The notes beneath the pieces were generated by a model. That model was given only the letters and a program-made list of their open reading frames with translations, did not search any database and had not been told where the DNA came from. Below, piece after piece: positions 33,776 to 45,432 of a stretch of DNA of 64,000 nt. The stretch lies in the NCBI RefSeq assembly GCF_002946835.1, contig NZ_CP026652.1, positions 5,952,001 to 6,016,000 on the forward strand. Reading direction: 5' to 3'. How positions within the stretch are numbered: the stretch's first letter is position 1; each line of letters starts with the position of its first letter. Source of the stretch: Streptomyces dengpaensis. GTDB taxonomy: Bacteria > Actinomycetota > Actinomycetes > Streptomycetales > Streptomycetaceae. The translations under genes and the position numbers were made by a program.

Positions 33776-34549
33776 GTGGGACGCCTCGTACCTGCCGTGA
33801 CCCGGGCTCTCGACATACTCGAGCTCTTCCTGGACGGGGACGGCACACTCTCCGCCCCCGACATCGTGCGTAAGCTGCGGCTGCCCCGCACGACGGTGCA
33901 CGAGCTGGTCACCACCCTCGCCGCCCGGTCGTACATCGTCCAGGTGCCCGGGCAGCCGGGACGCTACCGACTCGGCGTGCGGCCGTACCAGCTCGGCAGC
34001 CGGTACGCCGAGCAGCTGGACCTCGCCGCCGAGGGCCAGCAGGTCGCCCGCTCCGTCGCCGAGACCTGCGACGAGACCGTGCACGTGGCCATCCTGGAAG
34101 GCACCGACGTCATCTACATCGCGAAGGTCGACTCCACGCACGCCGTGCGCATGGTGTCGGCCGCGGGCCGCCGCCTGCCCGCGCACTGCACCTCCGTCGG
34201 CAAGATGCTGCTCGCCTCGCTCCCCGAGCCGGAGCTGGCGTCCCGCATCCCCGACGACGCCGAGCTGGTCGCGATGACGCCCAACAGCATCACCGAGCCG
34301 GCCGCGCTGCGCGAGGCCCTGGCGGGGATCCGGCACCGCGGCATCGCCGTGGAGAGCCGCGAGTCCAACCCGGACGTCAGCTGCGTCGCCGCCCCGGTGC
34401 GCGACCGCACGGGACAGGTCGTCGCCGCGCTCTCCATCTCCGTACCGATGATCCGCTGGAGCGACGAGCGCCACGCCGAACTGGAGCAACTCGCCGCGAA
34501 GGGCGCCGCCGAGCTGTCCGAGCGGCTCGGCCACCGGAGCGTCGGATGA
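33776..34549 (+). CDS. IclR-family transcriptional regulator
   Basis: 257 residues from the GTG at 33776, which has GGGAGGGGG at a 7-nt spacing. The N-terminal winged helix (RALDILELFLDGDGTLSAPD, LPRTTVHELVTTLAARSYIV) and the effector domain (SVAETCDETVHVAILEGTDV, RRLPAHCTSVGKMLLASLPE) are textbook IclR. The gene overlaps the SMP-30 lactonase by ATGA. Palindromes near TGTTCGAAATTTCGAACA upstream of itself, of the dehydratase-ADH operon and of the U32-like/ABC operon suggest it represses all three; a sugar acid or lactone would be the likely inducer. Confidence 0.85.
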   Translation: MGRLVPAVTRALDILELFLDGDGTLSAPDIVRKLRLPRTTVHELVTTLAARSYIVQVPGQPGRYRLGVRPYQLGSRYAEQLDLAAEGQQVARSVAETCDETVHVAILEGTDVIYIAKVDSTHAVRMVSAAGRRLPAHCTSVGKMLLASLPEPELASRIPDDAELVAMTPNSITEPAALREALAGIRHRGIAVESRESNPDVSCVAAPVRDRTGQVVAALSISVPMIRWSDERHAELEQLAAKGAAELSERLGHRSVG

Positions 34550-35415
34550 CGTCCGTCGAGGTAGCGGTACGCGCGTACGCGGCCCTCGGTGAGGGCCCCA
34601 CCTGGGACAGCGCGGCCGGGCGGCTGCTCTGGGTCGACATCCTCGGCTCCCGGGTCCACACGTACGACCCCGTCTCTGGCCGCCGCACGGTCATGGCCAC
34701 CGAACAGCACGTGGGCGCCGCCAAGCCCCGCGCGGGCGGCGGTCTGGTCGTCAACCTCCGTGACGGCGTGGGGCTTTACGAACCGAAGGGGCCGAAGGAG
34801 TTTGCCGGGGCCTTCCGCTGGCTGCACCGCGACCCCGTCCCCGGCCGCCGCGGGAACGACGCGGCGGTCGCCCCCGACGGCTCGCTCTGGTTCGGCACCA
34901 TGCGCTACGACGAGGCGCCGGGCGGCGGCACGCTGTCCCGGCTCGCCCCCGACGGCACGGTCCGCACGGTCCTCGACGACGTCGCCGTCAGCAACGGCAC
35001 CGGCTGGAGCCCCGACGGGCGGCTGATGTACTACATCGACTCGCCGACCCGTCGCATCGACGTCTTCGAGACGGACGGGGATCAACAACGACCAGCCCGT
35101 AGACGGCAGTTGGCAGCCGTCGTAGAAGGCGAAGGCTTCCCCGACGGCCTCACGGTCGACGCCGACGGCTGCGTCTGGGTCGCCCTCTGGGACGGCGGCG
35201 CCGTCCGCCGCTACACCCCCGACGGGGAGCTCGACCGGATCATCGAACTCCCCGTCCGCCGCCCCACCGCCTGCGCCTTCGGCGGCCCCGGCCTCACCGA
35301 CCTCTACATCACCACCGCCCGCACAGGCCTGGACTCACCGCACCCGCTCTCCGGCTCGCTGCTGGTGATCCCCGGCGCGGGGAGGGGCCTGCCGCAGCCC
35401 GCGTTCGGCGGCTGA
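34546..35415 (+). CDS. SMP-30/gluconolactonase-type sugar lactonase
   Basis: 289 residues, six-bladed beta-propeller of the SMP-30 family: LGEGPTWDSAAGRLLWVDIL (metal-binding Glu at residue 16), RRGNDAAVAPDGSLWFGTMR (Asn of metal site), VAVSNGTGWSPDGRLMYYID and GFPDGLTVDADGCVWVALWD (Asp of metal site). These enzymes hydrolyse aldonolactones to aldonic acids. It is coupled to the IclR gene by ATGA. It ends 6 nt from the convergent beta-galactosidase stop with no hairpin between. In pathway terms it would feed galactonate or a related acid to the dehydratase-like enzyme at 46464. Confidence 0.85.
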   Translation: MTSVEVAVRAYAALGEGPTWDSAAGRLLWVDILGSRVHTYDPVSGRRTVMATEQHVGAAKPRAGGGLVVNLRDGVGLYEPKGPKEFAGAFRWLHRDPVPGRRGNDAAVAPDGSLWFGTMRYDEAPGGGTLSRLAPDGTVRTVLDDVAVSNGTGWSPDGRLMYYIDSPTRRIDVFETDGDQQRPARRRQLAAVVEGEGFPDGLTVDADGCVWVALWDGGAVRRYTPDGELDRIIELPVRRPTACAFGGPGLTDLYITTARTGLDSPHPLSGSLLVIPGAGRGLPQPAFGG

Positions 35416-35421
35416 ACCACC

Positions 35422-38373
35422 TCATGGGGAGTCCACCAGCGTCACCGGTACTCCTCCGGCCGCGCTGCCCAGCAGCGTCAGCTCCACCTGGCCGGGGCCC
35501 GCGGGTGTGGTCCCGTCGGACAGGACGGCGAGGGCCAGTGTGTTGGAGCCACGGGTGCGCAGCAGCCCGTTCGGCAGGACGAAGATGTGCTGGGGGCCAA
35601 CGTCATTGATGTACTGGCCCATGTTCCAGCCGTTCAGGAAGATCTGGACGCGGTAGGCGCGGGCCGGGTCATCGGTGAGGGTGAGCCCGATCGAGGCGTC
35701 CACGGCGGTGTCGATGGCGAGCCGGAAGCCGGTGCGGTACCAGATGACGCCCTGGTGCCGCTCGGCGCGGGGGAAGCCGACGGTCTTCCAGTCACCGTCG
35801 GCGTGCCCCGGCAGATGCCAGCCGTGCCGCTCCCCGTGCAGCCCTCCGTTGTTGACCGGGCCGCGCACCGGGTCGGGTGAGACCTCGCCCTGGATCCGCC
35901 AAGTGACCGCCGGGGATGCTCCGTTGAAGGTCACGGCCGTCAGGCCCCGGGCCACCTTGTGGGTGTCGCGGGCCGTCCCGTCCTGGTCGTGCTGCATACG
36001 GCGGACGAGGACGGACAGGACATGGGGGCCCCGGCCGTCCGGCTCGACGGGGAAGGTGGCCGTGGCGGCCCATGTCCCTTGCCTGACCGTCTTCTTGTCC
36101 GGCACCGGCATCCGGTGCGTGCCCAGCGGCCGCCCGTCCAGCCACGCCATCAGCAGCCCCTGCGAGCCCGAGATGTAGGAGAGGGAGACGGAGTCCGCGT
36201 CGCCCGCGTCCGTGAGGTGCCCCCGGTACCAGACGTCGCCGTAGTGGTAGCCGTAGTCGTCGGCGAACAGCACGGGCTGGCCGGCGGGTACGGGGGTGAC
36301 GCTGTACGAGGATGTCTTGTCGGCGGCCTTCCAGTCCGAGTCGTCGTAGTCGGCGGCGGACTCCGGGTTCTCCACGGAACGGCGCCAGTCGGTGAGGGCG
36401 GGCAGCCGGACGCCGGGCACGCCGGGCAGTTGCCGCTCGGCCCGCAGGCTTCCCGACGCGGTGGCGAGCGTCTTCACCGCGCCCTGGTTCCAGACCACGT
36501 CACGGATTCCGCGCGGCCCCCAGACCTCCAGATCCGCAGCCTCGACGGTGTCTCCGGTGAGATGGACGGTCGCATCGCGCAGGGCGGCGGTGCGCAGGAG
36601 CGCGGGGCCGTGCACCAGCACCGGCCCCGACGGGGTGTCGTACCGCCACAGCCGTCGGGAGGTCTCGTCGTCGGCGAGCAGCAGCAGGAGAGGCGTCGAG
36701 GTGCCGCCGCCCTCCACCAGCACGCGGGTGAGTCCCGACAGTTCGGCGTCCACGCGCAGCACGCCGTCGGCGTACGCGCACGCGGCGTCGCCCTCAAGGA
36801 CGGTGACCTTCGGTTCGCTCGCGCACTCCAGCGCCGTCTGTGTCGACTCCCCGAGCCGGCCCGTGAACACGGCGATGTCCTGGCGTCCGGCGGTCAACCA
36901 CAGCATCGGCTGGGCGCTGGAGTACCTCAACGTCCGGCGCCCGAGGGCGATTCCGGTGGCGAGCAGCCGGGCGTCGAGGCCGGGAACCGGCACGCGAACG
37001 GTCGTCCCGGCGAGCGGGACGGAGGCGACGACCTCGGTGGAGGAGTCGTTGCGCAGCACGTAGACGTGCGCTTTCGTGTCCGGGTTGACGAGGTGGTACG
37101 CCTTGATGTCCGGGCCGACCGTGATGTCGGCCGCCCGGTCCAGTTTGGCGAGGTCGGGCACGGAGTGCAGGAGCTGGCCGATCTGGTGCATCGGGATCAG
37201 CTTCGCGGTGGGCTGCCGGGCCTCGTCGAGGGCGGCCCCGTAGTCGTACGAGGTGTAGACGACCGGCGCGGGCAGCCAGCCCCAGCTCGTGCCGCCGAAG
37301 GACATGTAGACGTTGTGGACCTTGATGCCGTTGGCGAGGTTGGTGAGGTAGAAACGCCGCTCGTACGCCGCGTCCCGGGTCCGGCGGGACTCCGCGTACC
37401 CCTTGCCGCCGAACTCCACCCCGCCCCACGGATCGAACCAGCCGCCCCCGAACTCGGCGATGAATCCCGGGGTTTCGGGACTCGCGGTCGAGCCGCCCCG
37501 CGTGCCGCCGATACCGAAATAGCCCCAGTCCGGCGGCTGCCTGAAAGGCGACGGATAGCCGTCGAAGGCGTACAGGTAACGCCCCGTCTCACCGTCCGTG
37601 TCGAAGGTCCCGGGGGCCCAATAGCCGTTCCTGCCCTTGTCGTTGTGGAAGAGGGGCACGTCGATGCCGTCCGCGCGCACCTTGGCGTAGAGGTGGGCCA
37701 TGTAGTCGCGGCCGAGAGGGCTGTCGACGTGGTCCGCGTACTCGTTCTCCAGCTGGTAGAGGACGATCGTGCCGTCGCCCTTGGTGTAGAGGTGCCGGGC
37801 GGCGATCCGGTCGACGGCGGTCAGCCATTCGTCGACGTACTTCAGATAGGTCGGGTCGGAGGTCCTGGCGGTGCCCTGGGTGGCGGTCAGCCAGCCGGGG
37901 AAGCCGCCCGCGTCGACCTCGGCGTTGATGTACGGGCCGGGGCGGAAGATGACGTACAGGCCCGTCTCGGCGGCCGTCCGCAGGAACAGGTCGAGGTCGC
38001 GGACGCCGGTGAAGTCGTACGTTCCGGGCGCGGGCGAGTGGTAGTTCCACGACACGTAGATGCTGATCGCGTTGTAGCCGTGGGCGCGCAGTTTCTCCAG
38101 GACGTCCCGCCACAGCGACGGGCTCGGCAGCCGGAAGGGGTGGACCTCGCCGGACCAGAGCACCAGGCGCTTGCCGTCGATCAGCATCGAGTAGCGGTCC
38201 AAGCCGACGGTGTGCGCGGCGCGGTCGGCGGCGGGCGGTCCGGGCGCGGGCCCCGTCGGAGCGACGTGTGCCCGTCCGGTTGCGGAGGCTGCACCGCCCG
38301 CGCTGCCGCTCAGCGAGAGGCCGAGCGCGGCGCTTCCCGCGAAGGCACTGAAGGTACGTCGGCTCAACACCAT
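35422..38373 (-). CDS. Secreted GH35 beta-galactosidase
   Basis: 983 residues from the ATG of MVLSRRTFSAFAGSAALGLS, a Tat signal (SRRTFSA). The GH35 TIM barrel carries IDGKRLVLWSGEVHPFRLPS, FRPGPYINAEVDAGGFPGWL, the acid/base Glu211 in QLENEYADH and nucleophile Glu307 in FIAEFGGGWFDPWG, followed by beta-rich jelly-roll domains (YGDVWYRGHLTDAG, VIWYRTGFRLAI). It should release galactose from exported substrates such as galactans or lactose-type glycans. The ribosome site is CAGGAGGACCCGC. Placed next to the lactonase and the monosaccharide ABC operon, it likely generates sugars for that importer; no operator palindrome was found upstream. Confidence 0.88.
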   Translation of the reverse strand: MVLSRRTFSAFAGSAALGLSLSGSAGGAASATGRAHVAPTGPAPGPPAADRAAHTVGLDRYSMLIDGKRLVLWSGEVHPFRLPSPSLWRDVLEKLRAHGYNAISIYVSWNYHSPAPGTYDFTGVRDLDLFLRTAAETGLYVIFRPGPYINAEVDAGGFPGWLTATQGTARTSDPTYLKYVDEWLTAVDRIAARHLYTKGDGTIVLYQLENEYADHVDSPLGRDYMAHLYAKVRADGIDVPLFHNDKGRNGYWAPGTFDTDGETGRYLYAFDGYPSPFRQPPDWGYFGIGGTRGGSTASPETPGFIAEFGGGWFDPWGGVEFGGKGYAESRRTRDAAYERRFYLTNLANGIKVHNVYMSFGGTSWGWLPAPVVYTSYDYGAALDEARQPTAKLIPMHQIGQLLHSVPDLAKLDRAADITVGPDIKAYHLVNPDTKAHVYVLRNDSSTEVVASVPLAGTTVRVPVPGLDARLLATGIALGRRTLRYSSAQPMLWLTAGRQDIAVFTGRLGESTQTALECASEPKVTVLEGDAACAYADGVLRVDAELSGLTRVLVEGGGTSTPLLLLLADDETSRRLWRYDTPSGPVLVHGPALLRTAALRDATVHLTGDTVEAADLEVWGPRGIRDVVWNQGAVKTLATASGSLRAERQLPGVPGVRLPALTDWRRSVENPESAADYDDSDWKAADKTSSYSVTPVPAGQPVLFADDYGYHYGDVWYRGHLTDAGDADSVSLSYISGSQGLLMAWLDGRPLGTHRMPVPDKKTVRQGTWAATATFPVEPDGRGPHVLSVLVRRMQHDQDGTARDTHKVARGLTAVTFNGASPAVTWRIQGEVSPDPVRGPVNNGGLHGERHGWHLPGHADGDWKTVGFPRAERHQGVIWYRTGFRLAIDTAVDASIGLTLTDDPARAYRVQIFLNGWNMGQYINDVGPQHIFVLPNGLLRTRGSNTLALAVLSDGTTPAGPGQVELTLLGSAAGGVPVTLVDSP

Positions 38374-38543
38374 GCGGGTCCTCCTGGGGACGGCAGCGGG
38401 GGTGCGGCCATTGTCCACAGCGGGGCGTCCCACCCTGGTCATATGAGGATCACGGCGCGGGCGGATTACGCGGTACGGGCGGATGACGCCGTATGGGCGG
38501 TTGGCGCGGTACGGGCGCCCGGACGGCCCCGGCGCCCCGGTCG

Positions 38544-40157
38544 TCAGCCCGCCCGGTTGTACAGCATGGCCCCCACGGCCGGCCACCCGGTCGCCTGCTG
38601 GGGCTGGGGCGGCGGTTCCGGCTGGGTCCGGCCGCGGACCTGGGCGGCGGTCAGGCCTCCCTGGGCGCCCAGGGAAGCGGCGGCCGGCGCGGGAGCCGGC
38701 GCGGGAGCCGGGGCCGGAGCCAGGCCCGGCATCGCTCCGGGAGCCTGCGCGGCGGCCGGCGCCGGCCAGGCGATGGGCTGCGGCTGCGGCTGGGGCGGCG
38801 GCTGCGGGGCCGGGAAGCTCGGTGCCGGGATCTGTGCGGGGATCTGTGCGGGGATCTGTGCGGGGATCTGTGCGGGGATCTGCGCCGGTGCCTGTGCCGG
38901 AGAAGGCGCCGCCGGCCACGCGCCCACCTGCCCGGTCAGCCCCTGCATGCCCGCCCCGTTGGTGGCGCTGACCAGGCGGTCCACCGCCGCCGTACCCGAG
39001 CTGTAGCTGGTCCCGTTGCCCAGCTCGGGCACGGCGGCTCCCCTCCTGGTCCCGTAGAGCACCTGTTCCAGGCCGGACACCAGGCGTCGCACATCCACCT
39101 GGGGGCGCACCACGAGTCTCAGGAAGCGGCTGGACGAACCGATCTTGTTGCCGCACTCGCGGACCAGGATCCGGTGCTCGGTGAGCAGCCGGTCCCGGAC
39201 CACGGTGCCTTCGGCGCCCACGGGGAGGCGCACGAAGAGGAAGTTGCCCTGCGACGGGTAGACCGTCAGACCGGGCAGGGCGGAGAGCTGGCGGGCCATG
39301 TCGAGCCGGTCGCGGCGGACCATGTGCAGGCTCTCCAGGTATTCCGCGCCGTGCTCCTTGAGCATGAACACCACGGTCTCCGCGAAGGAGTTGAGGTTCC
39401 ACTTCGGCAGCATCGAGCGGACTTTGCCCGCGAGGGCCGGGTTGGCGACGAGGTAGCCGAAGCGGATGCCGTGCAGTCCGAAGTTCTTGCCGAGGCTGCG
39501 CAGCACGATGACGTTGGGCCGCATCACCGCGTCCTCGACCACGCTCGGCTCGGACTCCGCGTCGGCGAACTCCAGGAACGACTCGTCGATGACGATCAGG
39601 TCCAGGTCCGCCATCGCGTCCATGAACTGGATGACGGACTGGCGGGGGAGGAAGCCGCCGTCCGGGTTGTTCGGGTTGCAGATGACGGCGACCCGGCTGC
39701 CGCGGGCGCGGATGAACTCGGCGTACTGGGCGAGGTCGAGGGTGAATCCGGAGGACTCCTGGAGCGGGAACATGTCGACCCGCTTGCCGGTTTCCATCGG
39801 CTGGTCGGTCCAGCGGCCGAAGGTGGGGACGGGGATCGCGAGGGACTCCCGGACCAGCAAATGGTCGATCCAGGTGATGAGTTCGGTGGAGCCGTTGCCC
39901 ATCGCGACGCACTGCGGCGGGAGTTGGAGCAGCGAGCACAGTTCGGCCGTGATGGTCTCGGCGCTGCTCGGGTAGTACGTGATGATCTCGCGCAGCCGGC
40001 CCGCCAGTTCGTCGAACATCGTGGGCGTGGGGAAGTACGGGTTGCACGGGATGCAGAAGTCCACCGGACCGGCCCCGTCACTTTCCCGCGCCAGCGCGGC
40101 CATCGACGGGCTGTGCGCCGCGGTTCCGCGAAAGAGCGAGGTGACGTTGCCGGCCAT
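38544..40157 (-). CDS. PLP-dependent class I/II aminotransferase with a Pro/Ala/Gln-rich tail
   Basis: 537 residues. Residues 1-370 are a HisC/CobD-like fold: FCIPCNPYFPTPTMFDELAG, VAMGNGSTELITWIDHLLVR, VAVICNPNNPDGGFLPRQSV, LIVIDESFLEFADAESEPSV, and the PLP lysine in VLRSLGKNFGLHGIRFGYLV. It acts on an amino acid or phosphorylated amino-alcohol type substrate. The tail from about 390 is low complexity: five PAQI/AQIP units, then APAPAPAP and PPQPQPQP runs, ending YNRAG. The tail is about 160 residues longer than typical members and looks expanded by slippage. Its PEPPPQPQQ pattern suggests a disordered interaction region. The function in this sugar region is not evident. Confidence 0.8.
   Translation of the reverse strand: MAGNVTSLFRGTAAHSPSMAALARESDGAGPVDFCIPCNPYFPTPTMFDELAGRLREIITYYPSSAETITAELCSLLQLPPQCVAMGNGSTELITWIDHLLVRESLAIPVPTFGRWTDQPMETGKRVDMFPLQESSGFTLDLAQYAEFIRARGSRVAVICNPNNPDGGFLPRQSVIQFMDAMADLDLIVIDESFLEFADAESEPSVVEDAVMRPNVIVLRSLGKNFGLHGIRFGYLVANPALAGKVRSMLPKWNLNSFAETVVFMLKEHGAEYLESLHMVRRDRLDMARQLSALPGLTVYPSQGNFLFVRLPVGAEGTVVRDRLLTEHRILVRECGNKIGSSSRFLRLVVRPQVDVRRLVSGLEQVLYGTRRGAAVPELGNGTSYSSGTAAVDRLVSATNGAGMQGLTGQVGAWPAAPSPAQAPAQIPAQIPAQIPAQIPAQIPAPSFPAPQPPPQPQPQPIAWPAPAAAQAPGAMPGLAPAPAPAPAPAPAAASLGAQGGLTAAQVRGRTQPEPPPQPQQATGWPAVGAMLYNRAG
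38827..38884. repeat. 12-bp tandem repeat encoding AQIP units
   Basis: Four full copies of GGGATCTGTGCG plus a partial fifth, encoding AQIP repeats in the aminotransferase tail. Confidence 0.9.
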
Positions 40158-40330
40158 GGAACCTCCGTATGGTGCGGGCCTGTTGGGGTGGACGGGCCCT
40201 CCGTCTTTGGGTGGCCCGCGCGGGGGAGCACGGGCCGACCTCCTGTACGGATACGAACGTGGCGCTGTTCAACGAATGCGTATTCGTGCGGAAGCTGTGA
40301 ACAGGCCGTGAGGGGCCGGTCACGCAGGAC

Positions 40331-40358
40331 GGGCCCCGCCGTACGTACGGCGGGGCCC
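40331..40358 (-). terminator. Terminator of the sugar ABC operon
   Basis: Perfect 14-bp palindrome GGGCCCCGCCGTAC/GTACGGCGGGGCCC, 10 nt beyond the permease stop. Confidence 0.8.
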
Positions 40359-40367
40359 GGGCCAGGC

Positions 40368-41611
40368 TTACGAACCGGACTTGCGCTTGTTCCACACGTC
40401 GAAGCCGACCGCGGCCAGCAGGGCCATGCCCTTGATGACCTGCTGCCAGTCGGTGCCGACGCTGAGGAGGTTCATGCCGTTGTTCAGCACGCCGAGGACC
40501 AGACCGCCGATGATCGCGCCGAGGACGGTACCGACACCACCGCTCATGGACGCGCCGCCGATGAACGCCGAGGCGATCGCCTCGAGTTCGTAGTTCAGTC
40601 CCGCCTTGGGCGACGCCGCGTTGAGGCGGGCCGCGATCGCCAGGCCCGCCAGGGCCGCGAGCGCGCCCATGTTCAGGAAGACGTAGAACGTGACCTTCTT
40701 GTCCTTGACGCCGGACAGCTTCGCCGCCGGCAGGTTGCCGCCGATCGCGTAGATGTGGCGGCCGAACACGGAGTTGCGCATGACGTAGCCGTACCCGACC
40801 ACCAGCACGCCGAGGATCAGCAGCACGATCGGGGTGCCCTTGTAGCTGGCGAGCAGCAGCGTGACGACGAGGACCGCGGCGACGATGGAGACGAGCTTGA
40901 GCAGGAAGACGTTCCTCGGCAGCACGTCCAGCGAGAACTCCTGCTGGCGCCTGCGGTCGCGGACCTCCTGAATGACCACGAAGGCGATCAGGACGAGGCC
41001 CAGCAGCAGCGTGAGGTTGTGGTAGTTGGTGTTCGGGCCGGCCTCCGGCAGGAAGCCGTTGCCCATCTTCTGCAGCCCGTCCGGGAACGGGCCGAGGGTC
41101 TGGCCCTCCAGGAGGATCTCCGTCAGGCCCCGGAACAGCAGCATCCCGGCGAGGGTGACGATGAACGACGGTATGCCGAGATACGCGATCAGGAATCCCT
41201 GCGCCGCGCCCGCCACCGCGCCCACCAGCAGGCACAGCACCACGGCGACCGGCCACGACACATCGTTCTGCACCGTCAGCACGGCCGCCGTCGCGCCCAC
41301 GAACGCCGTCAGCGAGCCGACCGACAGATCGATATGGCCCGCGATGATCACCAGCATCATGCCGATCGCGAGGATCAGGATGTAGCTGTTCTGCAGCACC
41401 AGGTTGGAGACGTTGCGCGGCAGCAGCAGGTCGCCGCCGGTCCACACCGCGAACAGGGCCACGATCAGGCCGAGCGCGAGCAGCATGCCGTACTGCCGCA
41501 TGTTGCGGCGCATGCCGTCCAGCATCAGCCGCAGCAGGCCGGTGCCCGCGGCCGGTCCCCCGCTCTTCCCGGGCGGCGCGGGCGCCGGGCTCGGGGCGGT
41601 CACATCCGTGC

Positions 41612-41615
<4 letters not shown>
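40368..41615 (-). CDS. Monosaccharide ABC transporter permease
   Basis: 415 residues from the ATG of [20 protein letters not shown]. About ten hydrophobic helices, with the AraH/XylH-type signature [20 protein letters not shown] and [18 protein letters not shown] near residue 95, [20 protein letters not shown], and [20 protein letters not shown] (the permease coupling helix region). It belongs to the CUT2 class with a single permease gene. The start overlaps the ATPase stop (ATGA). The terminator hairpin follows at once. The substrate is a monosaccharide, probably galactose or arabinose-like, inferred from neighbours. Confidence 0.85.
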
Positions 41616-43162
<1,547 letters not shown>

Positions 43163-43203
43163 GGTCGTGCCTTCCAATCTGTGCTTGTCAGGGGGGCGAC
43201 GGA

Positions 43204-44310
43204 TTACTTGAGGTCGGACTCGGTGTAGTAACCGCCGTCGACCAGCACCTGCTGGTAGTTGCTCTTGTCGACGCTCACCGGCTGCAGCAGATAGGCCGGG
43301 ACGACCTTCGAGCCGTTGTCGTACGTCTTCTCGTCGTTGACCTCGGGCTTCTTGTCGCCGAGGACGGCGTCGACCATGTTCGAGGCGACCTTGGCCAGCT
43401 CGCGGGTGTCCTTGTAGACGGTCATCGTCTGCTCGTCCGCGATGATCGACTTCACCGAGGCCAGCTCGGCGTCCTGGCCGCTGACGACGGGCAGCGGCTT
43501 GCTCCCGGAGCCGTAGTTGTCCGACTTCAGCGCCGACAGGATGCCGATGGAGATGCCGTCGTACGGCGAGAGCACCGCGTCGACCTTGCCGCTCTTGTAC
43601 GACTTGGTGAGGATGTCGTCCATGCGCCGCTGGGCGGTGGCGCCGTCCCAGCGCAGGGTGGTGACCTGGTTGAGCGCGGTCTGGCCGGACTTGACGACCA
43701 GCTTCTTGCTGTCGATGTACGGCTTCAGGACGCTCATCGCGCCGTTGAAGAAGTACTTGGTGTTGTTGTCGTCGTTGGAACCGGCGAACAGCTCGATGTT
43801 GAACGGGCCCTTGCCGTCCTTCAGGCCCAGCTTGTCAACGATGTAGGTGGCCTGGAGCTCGCCGACCTTGGTGTTGTCGAAGGACGCGTAGTAGTCGACG
43901 TTCGGCGTGCCGAGGATCAGACGGTCGTAGGCGATGACCGGGATGCCGGCGTCCTTGGCCTGCTGGAGGACGTTGTTCAGCGACTTGTTGTCGATCGCGG
44001 CGACGATCAGGGCCTTCACGTCCTGCGTGATCAGGTTCTCGATCTGCGAGACCTGCTGGTCGGGGTCGTCCTCGCCGTAGACCAGCTTGGTCTTGTAGCC
44101 CTTGGACTCCAGGTCCTTGACCACGTTCTTGCCGTCGGCGATCCAGCGCTCGGAGGACTTGGTCGGCATCGCGATGCCGATGGTGCCGCCCTTGGCGTCG
44201 CCCTTGTCCTCCTTGCTGCCGCCCTCACCGCTCTGGCCGCACGCGGACAGCGTGAGGGCGAGGGAGGCGGCTGTGGCCATCGCGGCGAGGGCGGCTCTGC
44301 GGTTGCGCAT
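43204..44310 (-). CDS. Monosaccharide ABC transporter substrate-binding lipoprotein
   Basis: 368 residues. Lipobox LTLSAC with lipidated Cys24, after an [19 protein letters not shown] signal. The periplasmic-binding-protein type 1 fold follows: [60 protein letters not shown], and [20 protein letters not shown]. The closest resemblance is to ChvE/multiple-monosaccharide binding proteins, which recognise galactose, arabinose and related pyranoses. It lies 37 nt downstream of the U32-like gene, so it is probably cotranscribed and IclR-controlled. Confidence 0.88.
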   Translation of the reverse strand: MRNRRAALAAMATAASLALTLSACGQSGEGGSKEDKGDAKGGTIGIAMPTKSSERWIADGKNVVKDLESKGYKTKLVYGEDDPDQQVSQIENLITQDVKALIVAAIDNKSLNNVLQQAKDAGIPVIAYDRLILGTPNVDYYASFDNTKVGELQATYIVDKLGLKDGKGPFNIELFAGSNDDNNTKYFFNGAMSVLKPYIDSKKLVVKSGQTALNQVTTLRWDGATAQRRMDDILTKSYKSGKVDAVLSPYDGISIGILSALKSDNYGSGSKPLPVVSGQDAELASVKSIIADEQTMTVYKDTRELAKVASNMVDAVLGDKKPEVNDEKTYDNGSKVVPAYLLQPVSVDKSNYQQVLVDGGYYTESDLK

Positions 44311-44347
44311 GGTGATCAGTCCCTGTTCTTCTCGTTGTGGTGAGGTG

Positions 44348-45313
44348 TCACAGCGTGGGAAAGCGGTGGAGCGGTCCGGGCAGCCGGGAGCCGAGCGGCG
44401 CCATGTCGCCGTCCGCACCGTGCCGGGCGAGCAGGTCCAGGGCGAGGCGGCCGCGCCGCACCCGCTCCCGGGCGGTGTTCAGGGTCAGGTCCCGCAGATG
44501 GGTGCCGTACGGGTAGATCCCGGGGGCCTTGGACAGGCCGAACTTCAGATAGAGCGGTGCGCCGCGCCGGATCAGCTCGGCGACCTCGTACATCCGCACG
44601 TACCCGCCGAGGTCGTCGGGCGCCTCGATGTAAAGGTCCATGGGAGCGGCGGAAACCCGCCGGATCTCGGTGAGATGATCAAGCGTCAGATCACTCGGCA
44701 CATTGACGGAGTCGGCACCGAGGTGCTCGTACACGGCGTACGAGGCCGGGTTGACCGGGCCGATCAGCGCCGAGACCTTGAGCGTCGTGTCGGCCGGGAT
44801 GATCCCGGCCTCACGCGCCCGGTGCAGCGTCCACAGCACGCCCTCGTCGGCGACCAGCAGGCACCTGACGCCCAACTCGGTGGCCCGGACGGCGTCTTCG
44901 ACGCATCCGGCGACCGCGTCGTGGCCCCGGGCACGCAGCCCGCCGCCGCGCGAATCGGTGCGTACGGAGGCACCGATGTCCCAGGTGCCGCGCGGACCGG
45001 TGAACAGGCACAGCTCGATGCCGCGCTCACCGGTGGCCTCGACCATCTCGGTGATCTCGGCGTCGGTCAGCATCCAGACACCGCTGCCCTGGCTGATCCG
45101 GTGGATCGGCACATCGAGCCGCGAGGACTCCTTGAGGACCACGGCCAGGGCTTCGGGCCCCTCGACGGACGGGACCTCGGTGCGCCAGCGGCCGCCTCCC
45201 GGGAAGGTGTGGGGCGAGGCGTCGGCGGGGGAGAGGGCGGGCGCGCCCAGGCCGAGCGCGGCGAGCGCCTGCTCACCGGGTCGACGGGCTGCCGTAACGG
45301 AGGCGTCGGTCAC
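44348..45313 (-). CDS. U32-peptidase-like TIM-barrel protein
   Basis: 321 residues. Segments [80 protein letters not shown] and [20 protein letters not shown] fit a U32-peptidase-like barrel that probably binds a sugar-derived ligand. No protease catalytic set is evident, so an aldolase/isomerase-like role is possible. It is first in the ABC operon. The GTG at 45313 follows AAGGAC, and a GTTCGGTATTTCGGAC operator-like site lies 15 nt upstream. This family often accompanies dehydratase-containing sugar operons, which agrees with the neighbours. Confidence 0.62.
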   Translation of the reverse strand: MTDASVTAARRPGEQALAALGLGAPALSPADASPHTFPGGGRWRTEVPSVEGPEALAVVLKESSRLDVPIHRISQGSGVWMLTDAEITEMVEATGERGIELCLFTGPRGTWDIGASVRTDSRGGGLRARGHDAVAGCVEDAVRATELGVRCLLVADEGVLWTLHRAREAGIIPADTTLKVSALIGPVNPASYAVYEHLGADSVNVPSDLTLDHLTEIRRVSAAPMDLYIEAPDDLGGYVRMYEVAELIRRGAPLYLKFGLSKAPGIYPYGTHLRDLTLNTARERVRRGRLALDLLARHGADGDMAPLGSRLPGPLHRFPTL

Positions 45314-45327
45314 AAGCTGTCCTTCAC

Positions 45328-45343
45328 GTTCGGTATTTCGGAC
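45328..45343. promoter_or_regulatory. IclR operator-like site before the ABC operon
   Basis: GTTCGGTATTTCGGAC matches the GTTCGAAATTTCGAAC palindrome at 13 of 16 positions. It ends 15 nt before the U32-like start, so a bound repressor would block initiation. Confidence 0.5.
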
Positions 45344-45380
45344 GGGGGTTGCGACTTGGGTGTGCGGTAGCTGGGGGGTA

Positions 45381-45418
45381 CGCCGGTACGGGGCTCGTCA
45401 GATGACCCCGTACCGGCG
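45381..45418 (-). terminator. Terminator of the dehydratase-ADH operon
   Basis: Perfect 13-bp stem CGCCGGTACGGGG / CCCCGTACCGGCG with a 12-nt loop, 15 nt after the alcohol dehydrogenase stop. It separates that unit from the U32-like/ABC unit. Confidence 0.82.
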
Positions 45419-45432
45419 CACGGCCTGCGGTG

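Noticed and set aside
38827..38884. CRISPR-like short array
   Set aside because: Units are 12 bp, contiguous without spacers and lie in a coding frame.
35422..40047. One 1,541-codon minus-strand protein
   Set aside because: Beta-galactosidase starts at 38373 with a Tat signal and strong ribosome site; everything upstream is an out-of-frame reading of the aminotransferase.
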